From the NCBI RefSeq assembly GCF_000759025.1, contig NZ_JPOS01000016.1, positions 96,498 to 160,497 of the forward strand: a stretch of DNA of 64,000 nt, read 5' to 3'. Position numbers and translations under genes: made by a program. This DNA is from Phaeodactylibacter xiamenensis (GTDB lineage Bacteria; Bacteroidota; Bacteroidia; Chitinophagales; Saprospiraceae). Every line of letters starts with the position of its first letter. Position 1 is the stretch's first letter. Positions 1 to 8,475 of this stretch are shown in pieces. The notes under the pieces were generated by a model. The model saw only the letters and a list, made by a program, of their open reading frames with translations. It did not search any database and had not been told where the DNA came from.

Positions 1-526
1 GGGGCGCGGCTGCCCAGGCGTTCAGCAGGGGCAGTATACCTTTCCTTTCCACTACATTAGCGACCACTATGGCTTGAATAGGATGGGCGGTTTTGTCCTG
101 CACCACCGGCAGCTGTTTTAAAGCGGGCTCAATCACCTCAATGGGCTTGGAAACATCCCGGCCCTGCAGGTAATCCGCCGTGTAGGGGCTTGTCGCCAAA
201 TACCAGCCAAAGTGGCGTAGCCAGGGCCATTCCTTTTCCCGAAACCAGTCTGCCCCCTTCCACCCCGCCGGTGGGTGCAGGCTTTGCAGGTGGTGCACGA
301 TCAGCCCGGATTGCTTCGCAAGTGCAGGTGGCAGCGTTGGGGCAAGTAGAGTGTCTGTGAGCATCGGCACCCCTTCCGGCAGGCCCTCCGGCTGGGCACT
401 TTCGTAAATGGGGTGCCCCAGCTCCCGCAGGGCATCGATCAGGTGGCGGTTGTAGAGATTGCCACCAGACACAAAGGCTCCGGTGTCGGGAATGAGGAAA
501 GCGTACGCTTGCTTCTTAGGCTTCAT
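1..526 (-). CDS. Family 4-type glycosyltransferase, 3' end cut by window edge
   Basis: Reading the minus strand from the ATG at 526 gives about 175 residues with no stop up to base 1. The N-terminus has a Gly-rich loop (FVSGGNLYNRHLIDALRELG) typical of the acceptor domain of GT-B glycosyltransferases, and the last visible residues (VVANVVERKGILPLLNAW) match the start of the nucleotide-sugar-binding half of GT4 enzymes. The catalytic E-x7-E region would lie beyond the edge. The start overlaps the stop of the upstream PTPS-like gene by 11 bases, so it is the last visible gene of the 3466-to-1 operon. Inference: it transfers a sugar to the product of that operon. The family is secure; the acceptor is unknown. 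Confidence 0.75.
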   Translation of the reverse strand, partial: MKPKKQAYAFLIPDTGAFVSGGNLYNRHLIDALRELGHPIYESAQPEGLPEGVPMLTDTLLAPTLPPALAKQSGLIVHHLQSLHPPAGWKGADWFREKEWPWLRHFGWYLATSPYTADYLQGRDVSKPIEVIEPALKQLPVVQDKTAHPIQAIVVANVVERKGILPLLNAWAAAP

Positions 527-887
527 AGGCCGCCCAGGCTTCGTGGGATTCCCCGAGGACGACCTTGATACGGCCATCAAACTGATCGGCCACCGCTGCC
601 TTTACCTGCCCGTGAATGTACAGAGCCAGAAACTCGGTAGTCGTCAGCTTGCCTTTGAATTGCGGCAGCTCGTCCAGGTTTTGATAATCCAGAGGGGCGA
701 GGGCTTTCTTGAGCGCATCGTGGGCGAGCGCAATATCGATAACGATGCCCATCTCCGTGAGTTGTTGGCTGTAGAAGGTTACATCGGTAACGTAGGTCGC
801 GCCATGCAACCGCTGTGCCGGCCCAAAGTCCGGGTGTGGCAGGGAGTGCGCAATCATAATGTGCTGTCGGATGGTAACGCTGAACAT
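516..887 (-). CDS. PTPS/QueD-fold protein with altered active site
   Basis: A 123-residue protein of the 6-pyruvoyltetrahydropterin synthase / 6-carboxytetrahydropterin synthase fold. Family marks are AHS (His14), RLHGATY (His28), VIDIALAHDALK, LDYQNLDELP and TTTEFLA (Glu85). In canonical members the second motif is HGHNY, giving the second and third zinc ligands; here the third ligand is Ala30. The usual LDH of the catalytic Asp-His pair is LDY (Asp67-Tyr68). It is therefore probably not a standard QueD or PTPS. It sits 3 bases after the dehydrogenase stop and overlaps the glycosyltransferase start, so it is part of one operon. It probably acts on a dihydroneopterin-like or pyrimidine intermediate, but the reaction is unknown. 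Confidence 0.85.
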   Translation of the reverse strand: MFSVTIRQHIMIAHSLPHPDFGPAQRLHGATYVTDVTFYSQQLTEMGIVIDIALAHDALKKALAPLDYQNLDELPQFKGKLTTTEFLALYIHGQVKAAVADQFDGRIKVVLGESHEAWAAYEA

Positions 888-890
888 ATC

Positions 891-1844
891 TTAGATTTTG
901 GATGAATAATCGAAGGCGGTACCCAGGGGAGGCATGACGCCCGAGCGCAGTTCCTCAAAAAAAGCCGGGGCTTGCGCGAACGGTAGCACCTGTGTGATAT
1001 GAGCATCGTAGCCCGGGTCTTTGAGCAATTCCATCACCACGGCTTTTCGGCGGCGGAAATCCCAGCGTGCCCGGTGGCCTGACGGAAGATTGGCTACCTG
1101 AGAACTGATGATTTGCTTGCGCCCGTAGTGGAAATCGCCGCCCAGCTGCACTTTTGCTTCCCGCTCGCCGTACCAGCTCAATTCAATAATTTTGCCCTCC
1201 TGCCCCACCGCGTCTATGGCCTGCTGCAGCCCTCCTCCGGTAGCGGAGGTGTGAAAAGCGAGGTCTGCCGGCTGTCCGTCCCATACTTCAAACCCCATAT
1301 CCAGGTGCTGCGACCGGCGTTGTTCATCGGTTTCTGCCACCTGCACCTGCACGCCCGGCATACGGGATAGCGTCCGGGATAATAGCCCGCCGATCATCCC
1401 GAAGCCTACCACCAGTACCCGGTCGCCCAGGCTGACACCGCTGTCCCAGATGGCGTTCACCACCGTCTCCATATTGCTGGCAAGGGTTGCCCGCAGTGGG
1501 GGGACTTCCTTCGGTATAGGGAAAAGGGCTTCAGCAGGCGCACAGATTTCCGTTTGATGGGGCCAGAGGGTATGCACCATTTGCTTATGCAGCGGATGAC
1601 CAGGAGCTTCCACTTTCCCTACCCAGGAATAGCCGTAGGTCAGTGGGAAGCTGAAGGTGCCGATCATACCGGGTACCCGCATATCGGTATGCAGGGAACG
1701 GGGCACCCCGCCGGTGGCAACGAGGCGTTCTGTGCCGGTGCTGACCAGGGAGTAATGGGCCTGTACGCGCAGCCCCTCATCAGTCTGCTCAGCGGGCTGA
1801 ATGGCGGATTGGGTATCTGAAAGGTGCCATAGGGCATGAGGCAT
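891..1844 (-). CDS. MDR-superfamily (zinc-type alcohol dehydrogenase-like) oxidoreductase
   Basis: 317 residues. A GroES-like N-terminal half is followed by a Rossmann fold with the dinucleotide motif VLVVGFGMIGG (about 143-153). The usual catalytic GHE segment is replaced by YGYS at 70-73 and no structural-zinc Cys cluster is visible, so this may be a zinc-free reductase or dehydrogenase of the medium-chain superfamily. It starts 2 bases after the stop of the RibD-type reductase and is followed after 3 bases by the PTPS-like gene, so translation is probably coupled. Its substrate is not evident; the context suggests a side-chain oxidation or reduction in a GTP-derived heterocycle pathway. 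Confidence 0.8.
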   Translation of the reverse strand: MPHALWHLSDTQSAIQPAEQTDEGLRVQAHYSLVSTGTERLVATGGVPRSLHTDMRVPGMIGTFSFPLTYGYSWVGKVEAPGHPLHKQMVHTLWPHQTEICAPAEALFPIPKEVPPLRATLASNMETVVNAIWDSGVSLGDRVLVVGFGMIGGLLSRTLSRMPGVQVQVAETDEQRRSQHLDMGFEVWDGQPADLAFHTSATGGGLQQAIDAVGQEGKIIELSWYGEREAKVQLGGDFHYGRKQIISSQVANLPSGHRARWDFRRRKAVVMELLKDPGYDAHITQVLPFAQAPAFFEELRSGVMPPLGTAFDYSSKI

Positions 1845-1846
1845 AG

Positions 1847-2842
1847 TTACTTGCTTTTTGGCGTGGCGGTGACTTCCGGCATTTCCGGAGCCGCCTGTTG
1901 TATGTTTTCGGGGATGCCCACAAACATCATGGTATCGCCCACCGGCTCAAAGGTGAAGCTACGAAAGGCAATAGCTTCGTCTACTTTGGCGATTGGCGCG
2001 AATTGCACGGCGCCCATACCGGAACCAAACAGCATAGGCGAAATATGCAGCTGCAGGATATCCACTGCGCCGTCTTTCAGGAAGCGGGAAGTGGTGGTGG
2101 GGCCTCCTTCCAGGTACACGGTCCGAATGCCGCGGCTATACAGCGCCTTTAGTACCCGAACGGAACACACCCTGCCCTCATCAGGCAAGTCTGGCAATTG
2201 TGTATAGTCTACCGGCGCATCCACGCGGGCATCCGCAGCACCGTATACAAAGATGGGCTGATCGCAGGCCTGCAGCAGGGAATCGTAATCCGCATCGGGC
2301 CGGCCCACTACCACACGGACGGGATGCTCGCCGGCGACATGCCGCACCGTCAGCCGGGGGCGGTCGCAGGCCAGGGTGCCACCACCAATCAGTACGGCAT
2401 CACACAGCGCACGCATGCGGTGGGCGTGCACCAGGTTTTCGTCATTGCCAATCCATTTGGAGTGGCCGGATTCAGTGGCGATTTTACCGTCCAGCGACTG
2501 TGCAAAGTGGGCTACCGTACAGGCGCGCTGCATGTGGTCAGCCATTTGGGGCAAAAAGAGGTAGGGCAGGTAGGTCCGCAGGTATTGCAGGGTAGTCGCA
2601 TCAAAGTCCCCGTTCTTGAGTATGCTAAACCGTAAAGCATCTGTTTTTTGGAGGTGGGCCTGACCGGGAAGAGGATCGTGTGTACCTGTGCCGAGCCCGA
2701 TATAAACAACTTTGTCTCCGGAAAGCGGCTCATTAAGAGCGGCTTTGCCGGATGTGGAAAGGCAGGCAAAATGGACAGGCTGAGTGGTGCGTGACAGAGC
2801 CGTACGCAATGCTAAAGTCCCATTCCATAGCCCATCTGTCAT
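1847..2842 (-). CDS. RibD C-terminal-type reductase (dihydrofolate reductase fold)
   Basis: 331 residues. The C-terminal two thirds is a RibD_C/DHFR-fold NADPH reductase: HFAQSLDGKIAT (112-123), LIGGGTLACDRPRLTVR (151-167) and YLEGGPTT (243-250). The family reduces the ribosylamino-pyrimidine produced by GTP cyclohydrolase II and a deaminase. The first 105 residues do not show the zinc-binding HAE and PCxxxGRTPPC motifs of the RibD deaminase, so this is a stand-alone reductase with an N-terminal extension of unknown role. It begins 3 bases after the ribA stop. In this operon it probably reduces the ribose of a pyrimidine intermediate for a specialised product rather than, or in addition to, riboflavin. 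Confidence 0.85.
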   Translation of the reverse strand: MTDGLWNGTLALRTALSRTTQPVHFACLSTSGKAALNEPLSGDKVVYIGLGTGTHDPLPGQAHLQKTDALRFSILKNGDFDATTLQYLRTYLPYLFLPQMADHMQRACTVAHFAQSLDGKIATESGHSKWIGNDENLVHAHRMRALCDAVLIGGGTLACDRPRLTVRHVAGEHPVRVVVGRPDADYDSLLQACDQPIFVYGAADARVDAPVDYTQLPDLPDEGRVCSVRVLKALYSRGIRTVYLEGGPTTTSRFLKDGAVDILQLHISPMLFGSGMGAVQFAPIAKVDEAIAFRSFTFEPVGDTMMFVGIPENIQQAAPEMPEVTATPKSK

Positions 2843-2845
2843 TAC

Positions 2846-3466
2846 TTATAGCTTAAAAAGATGCCCCATTTCGTCCTGCTTGGTCTTGAGGTAATCAAAA
2901 TTTTCTTTTTGTGGCTTAATGATGAGCGGCACGCGGGCGATCACGTCGATTTCCGCATCGTCAAAAGCATTGATTTTTTCGGGGTTATTGGTCAGCAGGT
3001 TGATTTTGTCGATCCCCAGTTCCTGCAGCATTTCGATGGCGATGTTGTACTGCCGGGCGTCCACTTCCAGTCCCAGGTGGATATTGGCATCCACGGTATT
3101 CATGCCTTTGTCTTGCAGGTTATAGGCCTTCAGCTTGTTGATGATGCCGATGCCCCGACCTTCCTGCCGCAGGTACAGGACCACGCCCCCGTGCTCAGCG
3201 GCCAGGCGCAGAGCTTCCGCCAGTTGCTCCCCGCAATCGCAGCGTTTGGAGCCAAAAAGGTCACCGGTAATGCATTCAGAGTGCAGGCGCACCAGAATAG
3301 GGCCGGAGGGGTCAGCGTCTTTATGGATGAGCGCCAGGTGCGGCATCCAATCCTCATCACTTTCTGAAAAGGCGACCATATTGAACTCGCCCCAGGGCGT
3401 TGGGATCATGGCTTCTGCCTGCCGTTTCATTGCTGTTGCGTTTTTTTGCTGAATCTGCTTTACCAT
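2846..3466 (-). CDS. ribA: GTP cyclohydrolase II
   Basis: Opens the imidazole ring of GTP to give 2,5-diamino-6-ribosylamino-4(3H)-pyrimidinone 5'-phosphate, formate and pyrophosphate. The zinc site is visible as SECITGDLFGSKRCDCG (three Cys), followed by LRQEGRGIGI and NLQDKGMNTVDAN, and the RibA-type C-terminus LLTNNPEKI. I place the start at the ATG at 3466 (206 residues); a GTG at 3514 would add 16 residues and the ATG at 3430 would remove 12, closer to the usual MKRxAEAxxPTPWGEF start. It lacks the RibB (DHBP synthase) domain often fused to RibA in riboflavin operons. It is the first gene of the five-gene operon, which supports a role as entry enzyme of that pathway. Confidence 0.92.
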   Translation of the reverse strand: MVKQIQQKNATAMKRQAEAMIPTPWGEFNMVAFSESDEDWMPHLALIHKDADPSGPILVRLHSECITGDLFGSKRCDCGEQLAEALRLAAEHGGVVLYLRQEGRGIGIINKLKAYNLQDKGMNTVDANIHLGLEVDARQYNIAIEMLQELGIDKINLLTNNPEKINAFDDAEIDVIARVPLIIKPQKENFDYLKTKQDEMGHLFKL

Positions 3467-3676
3467 CCCCTTTGTATCATTAGCGCGGTGGCTGCCGGTT
3501 GTTAGAGCAGGCACCTGATCATTCTTTTATTTCTTTTCAAACCTTATTTCACGCGAAAAGTTTTGATGAGCGGAGAATGCAGGCTTCAGGCTTCTCCTCC
3601 TGGAAAAGGACGATGGCTCTGCTATCCACTTTCACCTTCTGTGACGAATATCATTTTACCTTTAAAAAACTAATCC

Positions 3677-3684
3677 TACCTTTG
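3677..3684 (+). promoter_or_regulatory. Candidate -7 promoter box (TACCTTTG) of the metal efflux operon
   Basis: Matches the Bacteroidota sigma factor -7 consensus TAnnTTTG and lies 23 bases before the ATG at 3707. I see no convincing TTG at the expected -33 position. Confidence 0.5.
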
Positions 3685-3706
3685 AAGTGTATTTGAGATA
3701 GTCACC

Positions 3707-4102
3707 ATGAAGAACATTGCTCAATTTATGGCGTTTTATTTTCTGCTCGGCAGTTTCCTGCCCGGAGCGGACTTTAGCCAGTTGAGCAAACTCCCGGCAG
3801 CACTCCGACACTTTCAGTTGCATAAAGAACTGGCTGCCGATCAGGGCGACACAGTGTCATTCCACCACTTCATGGGTGCGCATTTCTGGAATCCTGACCA
3901 TCACGACCATGGTGACGGAGGTCAAAGCCATAAAGATCTGCCGCTGAAGCATGTCCATTCTTTCGACCACCTGGTCCTGGAATTTCCTTACATCCTGGCA
4001 CCTGCACCGGCAGAAACCACCCATTTCCTTACGGAGAAGCCGCTTAACTTTCTGCCACACCACCACCTCACAAACGTTTTCCGACCACCCATTCAGGCCT
4101 GA
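3707..4102 (+). CDS. Small exported His-rich protein leading the metal efflux operon
   Basis: 131 residues with a hydrophobic N-terminal signal-like segment (residues 6-20) followed by a His-rich stretch: HHFMGAHF, then DHHDHGDGGQSHKD and LKHVHSFDH, and a further HHH near the C-terminus. I do not recognise a named family, though small His-rich exported proteins before CzcA/CusA genes are common in Bacteroidota (recalled, unverified). The czcA-tolC gene starts 66 bases downstream on the same strand. Inference: a periplasmic metal-binding or metal-sensing partner of the efflux pump. The signal peptide has no clear AxA site, so membrane anchoring is possible. Confidence 0.7.
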   Translation: MKNIAQFMAFYFLLGSFLPGADFSQLSKLPAALRHFQLHKELAADQGDTVSFHHFMGAHFWNPDHHDHGDGGQSHKDLPLKHVHSFDHLVLEFPYILAPAPAETTHFLTEKPLNFLPHHHLTNVFRPPIQA

Positions 4103-4168
4103 TTAGTATTCTGCTTTACCGGCGGAGCGATCTCCGCTATTCTTTTTCAAGTCTGAATTGAACCACAC

Positions 4169-7100
4169 ATGATCAAAGCAATCATTGAGTTTTCCGTACG
4201 GAATAAACTCATCATTCTCCTGTTGGTAGCGGGGTTGATCAGCGCAGGTATTTACAGCCTGTCCCGTCTCCCCATTGATGCGGTACCTGACATCACCAAC
4301 AATCAGGTGCAAATTGTAACCGTCTCCGGCTCTCTGGCTCCTCAGGAAGTCGAGCAGTTTATCACCTACCCTGTCGAAATCGCTGTAGCGAATATACCGG
4401 ACGTTACCGAAATCCGCTCCATCTCCCGCTTCGGGCTATCAGTCGTTACCGTAGTATTCGAGCCCGGTGTACCTATATTACAGGCCCGGCAGTATGTCAA
4501 AGAACAACTAGGCATGGCCGAGCAGGAAATCCCGCCCGGACTGGGCACACCGGAGCTGATGCCGATTACCACCGGGCTGGGCGAAATCTACCAGTATGTC
4601 CTGCGCGTGAAGCCTGGCTATGAGGATCAGTACAGCCCTATGGAGCTGCGCACCATTCAGGACTGGATCGTTAAACGCCAAATGGCAGGCACCAAGGGCA
4701 TTATCGAAATCAGCAGCTTCGGGGGCTACCTCAAGCAGTACGAGGTCGCCCTTGACCCCGTCACCCTGCAGGGCTACGACATTGCCATCAGCGAGGTCTT
4801 CGATGCCCTGGCCCGCAACAACCAAAACAGCGGTGGCAGCTACATCGAAAAAAACACCAATGCCTACTACATCCGTACCGAAGGTATGGTGCAGAGCTTT
4901 GAAGATATCGAGCAAATCGTGGTGGCTACCCGCAACGGCACGCCCGTGCTGATCCGCGATGTGGGCGAGGTGCAGCTCGGCAGCCCCAAGCGCTTCGGGG
5001 CGATGACGATGGATGGGAAAGGCGAAGCCGTTGGGGGCATTACCCTCATGTTCAAAGACGCCAACTCCTCGGAAGCTATCGCCAATGTACACGACCGGGT
5101 GGAACAGGTCCGGGAATCCCTGCCGGAAGGCATAGAGCTTTATCCCTATCTCGACCGCTCTGTACTCGTCGGCAAAACCATCAACACCGTCAAAAACAAC
5201 CTGCTGGAAGGCGGGCTGATCGTAGTCTTCGTTCTGGTGCTCCTGCTGGGCAACCTGCGGGCGGGGCTTATCGTAGCTTCGGTTATCCCCCTTGCTATGC
5301 TTTTTGCCCTCATCCTGATGAGCTACTTCGGCCTGTCAGCCAACCTCATGAGCCTCGGTGCTATCGACTTTGGTATTGTGGTGGATGGGGCCGTGATTAT
5401 TGTGGAAGGGGTGCTCCACGGCTTATTCACTTACCATATCGGCAAAAAGCTGACGCAGGCGCAGATGGACAATATTATCATCGACGAGTCTGCCAAGCTC
5501 TTCCGTGCAGCGGTATTTGGGGTATTTATTATCCTCACGGTGTTTATCCCGATCATGACGCTCACGGGTATTGAGGGAAAGATGTTCCGGCCTATGGCGA
5601 TGACGTTCAGCTTTGCGGTGCTGGGTGCGCTTATCCTTTCGCTCACCTATGTACCGATGATGACCGCCTGGGTGATGCCGCGAAATATAAAAGCCCACAA
5701 AACTTTTGCAGACCGTATCGTTAACTTTTTACGCAAGCTCTACCGCCCCACACTTGAGGGTGCGCTACGCCTGCCACAACTGGTGCTGGGTGCCACACTT
5801 GTAGTCCTGATTGGCTCCATGCTCCTGTTCCGTACCCTGGGCGCTGAATTCCTCCCTACCCTGGAAGAAGGCGACCTGGCCATGCAGATGGCTATTCAGC
5901 CAGGCAGCTCCCTGCAGGAGAGCGTAAAAACCGCTGGCAAAGCCGAAAAAATCCTCCTCGACCATTTCCCGGAAGTGGAGCATGTTGTTTCCAAAATCGG
6001 TACAGCCGAAGTCCCCACCGACCCTATGGCTATCGAGGATGCCGACATCATGATCATCCTCAAACCGCAGGGAGAATGGGTCAGCGCTACGGACCGGGAG
6101 GGGCTGGTTGATGCTATGAAGGAAAAACTGGAAGTCATTGCCGGTGCTTCTTTTGAGTTTACCCAGCCCATTCAGTTGCGCTTCAATGAGCTGCTGACCG
6201 GTGCCAAGACGGATATCGCCGTGAAGATTTTCGGGGAGAATACCACCGTGCTCAAACAGCAGGCCGACCGGGCGGCGGACATCATCAAAGGGATTCCTGG
6301 TGCCGGCGACGTCAAAGTGGAACAAACCGAGGGCCTGCCCCAACTGATGGTCGAATTCAACCGGCCGAAGATTGCGGAGTACGGGTTAGATATTGAACAG
6401 CTCAACACCCTGGTGCGCACTGCTTTTGCCGGGGAGACGGCAGGGGTAGTCTTTGAGAATGAGCGAAAGTTCGATCTCGTGGTCCGTCTCGATCAGCCAA
6501 GCCGTCAGGAACTTGACCTGCAGCAGCTGTTCGTCCACCTGCCCGACGGTCGGTCACTGCCGATGAGCGAGGTCGCCAAAGTGCATTACACCGAGGGCCC
6601 CATGCAGATTTCCCGGGAAGGCACCCGCCGCCGCATCAACATCGGGGTGAATGTGCGCGACCGGGACGTGGCAAGCCTGGTGGCTGATATCGAATCGCAG
6701 CTCAAATCCGGGCTCGATTTGCCTGCCGGTTATTACATTAAGTACGGTGGGCAGTTTGAGAACCTGGAGGCGGCCAAAGCCCGGCTTGGAGTCGCCGTAC
6801 CGGCAGCCCTGGCACTGATCTTTGTTTTGCTCTACTTCACCTTTGGCAAACTGAAATACGCGCTGATGATCTTCACGGCCGTGCCTACGGCTGCTGTTGG
6901 GGGTATCCTGGGGCTCTGGGCCAGGGGCATGCCGTTCAGTATTTCGGCGGGTGTTGGGTTTATCGCCCTGTTTGGCGTGGCGGTGCTGAATGGTATCGTA
7001 CTCATTAGCCACTTCAACCGGTTGCGGTACGAAGAAGGGTACACAGATATCCGGAAGGTCGTCATTGATGGCGGGCTGGCACGGATGCGCCCCGTGGTCA

Positions 7101-8455
7101 TGACCGCCACGGTGGCAGCGCTGGGCTTTTTGCCGATGGCGCTTTCCACCTCTAATGGCGCTGAAGTGCAAAAGCCACTGGCGACGGTCGTTATCGGCGG
7201 GCTGATCACGGCGACGCTGCTCACCCTGCTCGTCCTGCCGGTGCTTTACTACCTGGCGAATAAGAATCTGAAACCTTCTGTGCCCGGTGCGGCAGTCATC
7301 GCCTTACTCCTACTGGCAACACCAGCACTGGCTCAACAGCAGCTCACACTGGACTACGCCACACAGCAGGCGCTGGAGCTTAATCCGGACCTCCAAAACG
7401 GCACACTGAGCATCCAACAGGCGCAATTGGGCATTACCGCAGCCCGCGAGATCCCCCAAACGGAGTTCATGGCCGGCTTCGGGCAGTACAACACCACGAT
7501 GGGGGATTATCAGGTTTCGATTACGCAGCCCTTGTCTCCATTCGGTTTGAATAAAAAGCAGGAGGCTGCTGCCCGCGCTCAGCTGGCGCTGTCTGGTAGC
7601 CAACAGGCGTTGCTGGAGCATCAGGTCAACTTTGGCATCAGGCAGGCACGGCAAAGCTGGCTGGCCGAACAGGCGCGTCTGCAATTGTACCAACGGCAGG
7701 AGAAGGTGTTTCAAAATCTGGCCGACCGGGCAGCCCTTCAGCTGCGGGCCGGTGCCATCGACCGCTTGTCGTACACCCTGGCTCAACAGCAACTCACGCA
7801 GGCCCAAAGCGCAAGCCGGCAAGCCCTTCAACAGGAGGAACAGGCTTTCCGCCGTTTCCAGCAACTGGCGTACAGTCCGGCCTCGGTCCGGCCTGTAGAC
7901 TCCCTCGAGGTGCTCCCTGCAGGGATGGCAGACACTACGACCGCCCTACAGGCTTTCCTGCGCCCGCTGGAACAGGAAATGCAGACCGCTACTGCAAATG
8001 CAGAGGTGGAAGCCCAACGCCTGCAGCCACAGTTGTCCTTTGGGTATATGCAACAAAGCATCCGACCTGACATCCCACTGAATGCCGTTCAGATCGGGCT
8101 GCGGGCACCGGTTTTCCAAAAAAGTCAGCGCGCCCGCATCGCTCAGGCAGAGCTGGAGGCGACCAAAGCTGCTCAGCAACTGCAGGGGCAGCGGCAGCAG
8201 CTCGAACAGGAACGGCAGATGGCTCAGGTGCAATGGCAGCAACTGGCCCGGCAACTGGGAGAACAGGGCCCGGCACTACTGGCTCAGGCCCGGCAGCTGC
8301 GGCAGCTCGCCCAACTGCAACTGGAGCAGGGGGAAGTCAACTACTTTCAGTACGCTCAGAGCCTAAATGCTGCCCTGAGCAGCGAGCTCGAACGCATCAA
8401 CCTCACGGCCCGCTACAATCAGGCAGTGCTGTACCTCGAATTTCTATCTCAGTAA
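4169..8455 (+). CDS. czcA: CzcA-type heavy-metal RND pump fused to a TolC-like outer membrane factor
   Basis: 1428 residues. Residues 1-1035 are a full inner-membrane RND transporter of the heavy-metal class: N-terminal helix, porter loops, second helix block and docking domain. The proton-relay helix reads AIDFGIVVDGAVIIVE with Asp400, Asp406 and Glu413, the pattern of CzcA (Co/Zn/Cd) rather than CusA (Cu/Ag) pumps. From about residue 1050 the protein becomes a CzcC/TolC-type outer membrane factor with long Gln/Ala-rich coiled-coil helices (LTLDYATQQALELNPDL onward). The junction contains AAVIALLLLATPALAQ, which resembles a signal peptide with a cleavage site. RND-OMF fusions of this type are known in Bacteroidota. 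The CzcB-like adaptor follows 20 bases downstream, completing a tripartite pump. Confidence 0.93.
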   Translation: MIKAIIEFSVRNKLIILLLVAGLISAGIYSLSRLPIDAVPDITNNQVQIVTVSGSLAPQEVEQFITYPVEIAVANIPDVTEIRSISRFGLSVVTVVFEPGVPILQARQYVKEQLGMAEQEIPPGLGTPELMPITTGLGEIYQYVLRVKPGYEDQYSPMELRTIQDWIVKRQMAGTKGIIEISSFGGYLKQYEVALDPVTLQGYDIAISEVFDALARNNQNSGGSYIEKNTNAYYIRTEGMVQSFEDIEQIVVATRNGTPVLIRDVGEVQLGSPKRFGAMTMDGKGEAVGGITLMFKDANSSEAIANVHDRVEQVRESLPEGIELYPYLDRSVLVGKTINTVKNNLLEGGLIVVFVLVLLLGNLRAGLIVASVIPLAMLFALILMSYFGLSANLMSLGAIDFGIVVDGAVIIVEGVLHGLFTYHIGKKLTQAQMDNIIIDESAKLFRAAVFGVFIILTVFIPIMTLTGIEGKMFRPMAMTFSFAVLGALILSLTYVPMMTAWVMPRNIKAHKTFADRIVNFLRKLYRPTLEGALRLPQLVLGATLVVLIGSMLLFRTLGAEFLPTLEEGDLAMQMAIQPGSSLQESVKTAGKAEKILLDHFPEVEHVVSKIGTAEVPTDPMAIEDADIMIILKPQGEWVSATDREGLVDAMKEKLEVIAGASFEFTQPIQLRFNELLTGAKTDIAVKIFGENTTVLKQQADRAADIIKGIPGAGDVKVEQTEGLPQLMVEFNRPKIAEYGLDIEQLNTLVRTAFAGETAGVVFENERKFDLVVRLDQPSRQELDLQQLFVHLPDGRSLPMSEVAKVHYTEGPMQISREGTRRRINIGVNVRDRDVASLVADIESQLKSGLDLPAGYYIKYGGQFENLEAAKARLGVAVPAALALIFVLLYFTFGKLKYALMIFTAVPTAAVGGILGLWARGMPFSISAGVGFIALFGVAVLNGIVLISHFNRLRYEEGYTDIRKVVIDGGLARMRPVVMTATVAALGFLPMALSTSNGAEVQKPLATVVIGGLITATLLTLLVLPVLYYLANKNLKPSVPGAAVIALLLLATPALAQQQLTLDYATQQALELNPDLQNGTLSIQQAQLGITAAREIPQTEFMAGFGQYNTTMGDYQVSITQPLSPFGLNKKQEAAARAQLALSGSQQALLEHQVNFGIRQARQSWLAEQARLQLYQRQEKVFQNLADRAALQLRAGAIDRLSYTLAQQQLTQAQSASRQALQQEEQAFRRFQQLAYSPASVRPVDSLEVLPAGMADTTTALQAFLRPLEQEMQTATANAEVEAQRLQPQLSFGYMQQSIRPDIPLNAVQIGLRAPVFQKSQRARIAQAELEATKAAQQLQGQRQQLEQERQMAQVQWQQLARQLGEQGPALLAQARQLRQLAQLQLEQGEVNYFQYAQSLNAALSSELERINLTARYNQAVLYLEFLSQ

Positions 8456-8475
8456 TCCAATTTAAAACAACCACC

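Noticed and set aside
1..3466. Plain riboflavin biosynthesis operon
   Set aside because: Only GTP cyclohydrolase II and a reductase domain fit; deaminase, DHBP synthase, lumazine synthase and riboflavin synthase are absent from the visible part, and the dehydrogenase, PTPS-like and glycosyltransferase genes do not belong to that pathway.
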